A stretch of 14,303 nt of DNA, taken from the NCBI GenBank assembly GCA_964614345.1, contig CAZTLP010000031.1, positions 1-14,303 of the forward strand, written 5' to 3'. The stretch comes from AEGEAN-183 sp964614345 (lineage in GTDB: Bacteria; Pseudomonadota; Gammaproteobacteria; Magnimaribacterales; Magnimaribacteraceae). Every line of letters begins with the position of its first letter. Position 1 is the stretch's first letter. The position numbers and the translations under genes were made by a program. Below are positions 12,734 to 14,303 of this stretch, in pieces. The notes under the pieces were generated by a model that was not told the DNA's origin, ran no database searches, and saw nothing but the letters and a program-made list of their open reading frames with translations.

Positions 12734-14303
12734 ATGAAACATATAAAAGTTAAAGGTGCAAGACAGCATAATCTTAGAAATATAGATGTAGATATTCCGA
12801 GAAATCAACTTGTAGTTTTAACTGGTCTATCAGGATCAGGTAAGTCTTCTCTTGCGTTTGATACGCTGTATGCAGAAGGTCAAAGAAGGTATGTTGAATC
12901 TCTTTCTTCTTATGCTAGAAATTTCTTATCTATTATGGAAAAGCCTGATGTTGACCACATCGAAGGACTTTCTCCTGCTATATCTATTGAACAAAAATCA
13001 ACGTCTCATAATCCTAGATCCACAGTAGGAACGGTTACCGAAATCTATGATTATTTGAGACTTCTTTTTGCAAGAGCCGGAACCCCTAAGTGCCCTACCC
13101 ATGAAATTTCTCTTGAAGGCCAAACTGTAGAACAAATAACTGATCAAATATTAAAAAATAACAAAGAAAGCAAAGCAGTAATTTTAGCCCCATTATTGAT
13201 AGACCAAAAAGGAGAGCATCTTCATGTCTTTGAGGAACTAAAAGCTTTAGGCTTTGTGCGAGTTAGAGTAAACGGAATTATTGTAGATATAGATGACACG
13301 CCAAAACTAAATAAGAATAAGAAACATACAATTGAAGCTGTAATAGATAGACTTCAAATTCCTTCTAAAACAAAGGACGAAGACTTCATCTTAAGATTGT
13401 CTGAATCAGTAGAACATGGCCTAAATATAGGTGAAGGAATTCTAAAACTTTTAGATTCAGAAGATAATTCAGAAATAACCTTCTCCTCTAAGATGGCATG
13501 TCCTGAATGCGGGTATAGCATCCCCGAGTTAGAACCAAGACTATTTACGTTTAATAACCCTTCAGGAGCTTGCCCTGAATGTGAAGGTCTAGGAGTAAAA
13601 CCTTACGTTGATGAAGGCAAAGTACTTCATGAACCAGAGTTTAGTCTTAGCGAAGGTGCTATAAGAGGATGGGACTCTAGTCATAGATACCATTTTCACC
13701 TAATAAGATGTCTATCCAAACAGTATGATTTCTCATTAGATGAGCCTTTTAAAAATTTAGATAAAAAAGTTAAAGACTTAGTCCTTTTAGGAACAGAGGG
13801 AGAAGTAGTTAATTTCAGTTGGAGGAATAAAAGAGGCAGGTTAGTGGAAAGGTTCTTTCCTTTCGAGGGTGTCCTTAATAATGTTAATAGAAGGTATAAA
13901 GAAACAGAATCAGGTTACATCAGAGAGGAGCTATCAAAATTAATAAGCCTTAAAAACTGCCAACTATGTGAAGGCACCAGACTGAGAGAGGAAGCTAGGA
14001 ACGTTTTCATTGAAGAAAGTAGACTTCCAGAAATCACCAGTCTAACGATAGATGAGGCCTTTAATTTATTTTCTAAGGTATCACTTTCAGGCACAAAAAA
14101 AGAAATAGCGGACAGAATCATCAAAGAGATAAAGGAAAGATTAGAATTCTTAATAGATGTGGGATTAAATTATTTAACCTTGGACAGGAGTGCAGAGAGT
14201 TTAAGTGGAGGAGAAGCTCAGAGAATTAGACTAGCTAGTCAGATAGGGGCAGGATTAGTTGGCGTTACTTATATATTGGATGAACCTTCCATCGGACTTC
14301 ATC
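12734..14303 (+). CDS. uvrA: UvrABC excinuclease subunit A, 5' part (runs off window)
   Basis: The open frame from 12734 to the window end gives 523 residues of UvrA, just over half of the roughly 940-residue protein. UvrA is the damage-recognising ABC ATPase of nucleotide excision repair, loading UvrB on DNA in the cytoplasm. Visible are Walker A GLSGSGKS (31-38), the YAEGQRRYVESLSSYARNFL and SIEQKSTSHNPRSTVGT segments, a zinc finger with C256/C259 and C280/C283, the CQLCEGTRLREEAR segment, the ABC signature LSGGEAQRIRLASQ (490-503) and Walker B ILDEPSIGLH with D516-E517. All key residues of the first half are intact. The TAAATG start has no good Shine-Dalgarno but aligns with E. coli UvrA's start. 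The second ATPase module lies beyond the window. Confidence 0.98.
   Translation, partial: MKHIKVKGARQHNLRNIDVDIPRNQLVVLTGLSGSGKSSLAFDTLYAEGQRRYVESLSSYARNFLSIMEKPDVDHIEGLSPAISIEQKSTSHNPRSTVGTVTEIYDYLRLLFARAGTPKCPTHEISLEGQTVEQITDQILKNNKESKAVILAPLLIDQKGEHLHVFEELKALGFVRVRVNGIIVDIDDTPKLNKNKKHTIEAVIDRLQIPSKTKDEDFILRLSESVEHGLNIGEGILKLLDSEDNSEITFSSKMACPECGYSIPELEPRLFTFNNPSGACPECEGLGVKPYVDEGKVLHEPEFSLSEGAIRGWDSSHRYHFHLIRCLSKQYDFSLDEPFKNLDKKVKDLVLLGTEGEVVNFSWRNKRGRLVERFFPFEGVLNNVNRRYKETESGYIREELSKLISLKNCQLCEGTRLREEARNVFIEESRLPEITSLTIDEAFNLFSKVSLSGTKKEIADRIIKEIKERLEFLIDVGLNYLTLDRSAESLSGGEAQRIRLASQIGAGLVGVTYILDEPSIGLH

Noticed and set aside
1..14303. CRISPR array, insertion sequence, tRNA or prophage element
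   Set aside because: No regularly spaced repeats, transposase or integrase motifs, terminal inverted repeats or tRNA-like cloverleaf were seen; intergenic spaces are too short for most of these.

Overview
The window reads as chromosomal DNA of a low-GC, streamlined marine-type gammaproteobacterium. The evidence is gene content and order: fabA-fabB (anaerobic unsaturated fatty acid synthesis), ispB divergent from rplU-rpmA-obgE, ssb divergent from uvrA, and a WaaQ-like LPS heptosyltransferase are all gammaproteobacterial traits. AT-rich codons and very short or overlapping gene junctions fit a SAR86-like or similar oligotroph. That lineage call is inference; no rRNA or phylogeny is available here.

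Positions 1-6302 look like accessory catabolism. A TetR/AcrR-type regulator (38-610, minus) is divergent from a Tat-signal carotenoid-cleavage-type oxygenase (656-2026). A perfect 25-bp palindrome, the likely operator, lies between them. The oxygenase runs into a membrane-anchored alpha/beta hydrolase (2033-3007) and a GNAT acetyltransferase (3004-3534, ATGA overlap), so these form one operon. A membrane-anchored, NAD(P)-binding extended SDR (3608-4834) follows. Then comes a 100-N scaffold gap (4852-4951), which truncates an SMP-30/gluconolactonase-type gene on the minus strand (4952-5415). That gene is divergent from a luciferase-like (LLM) flavin/F420 oxidoreductase (5502-6302), and a second, different inverted repeat sits between them. 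Together the enzymes suggest oxidative cleavage of an alkene or terpenoid/stilbene-like substrate, followed by ketone/aldehyde reduction, possible oxygenation and lactone or ester hydrolysis. The substrate cannot be read from the sequence.

Positions 6299-14303 are core housekeeping: a WaaQ-like heptosyltransferase (minus), rpsT (plus), obgE-rpmA-rplU (minus, transcribed rplU-rpmA-obgE), ispB (plus), fabA-fabB (plus), ssb (minus) and the first 523 codons of uvrA (plus, running off the window end). The rpsT and rplU promoters are readable and share a GCGC discriminator just after the -10. Three tail-to-tail gene pairs end within a few bases of each other or overlap.

No rRNA, tRNA, CRISPR array, insertion sequence or phage gene was seen. 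Apart from the N gap, no stretch over 300 bases lacks a gene. The most interesting parts are the regulated oxygenase/hydrolase/reductase/lactonase/LLM neighbourhood with its two clean inverted-repeat operators, and the unresolved gap that interrupts it.
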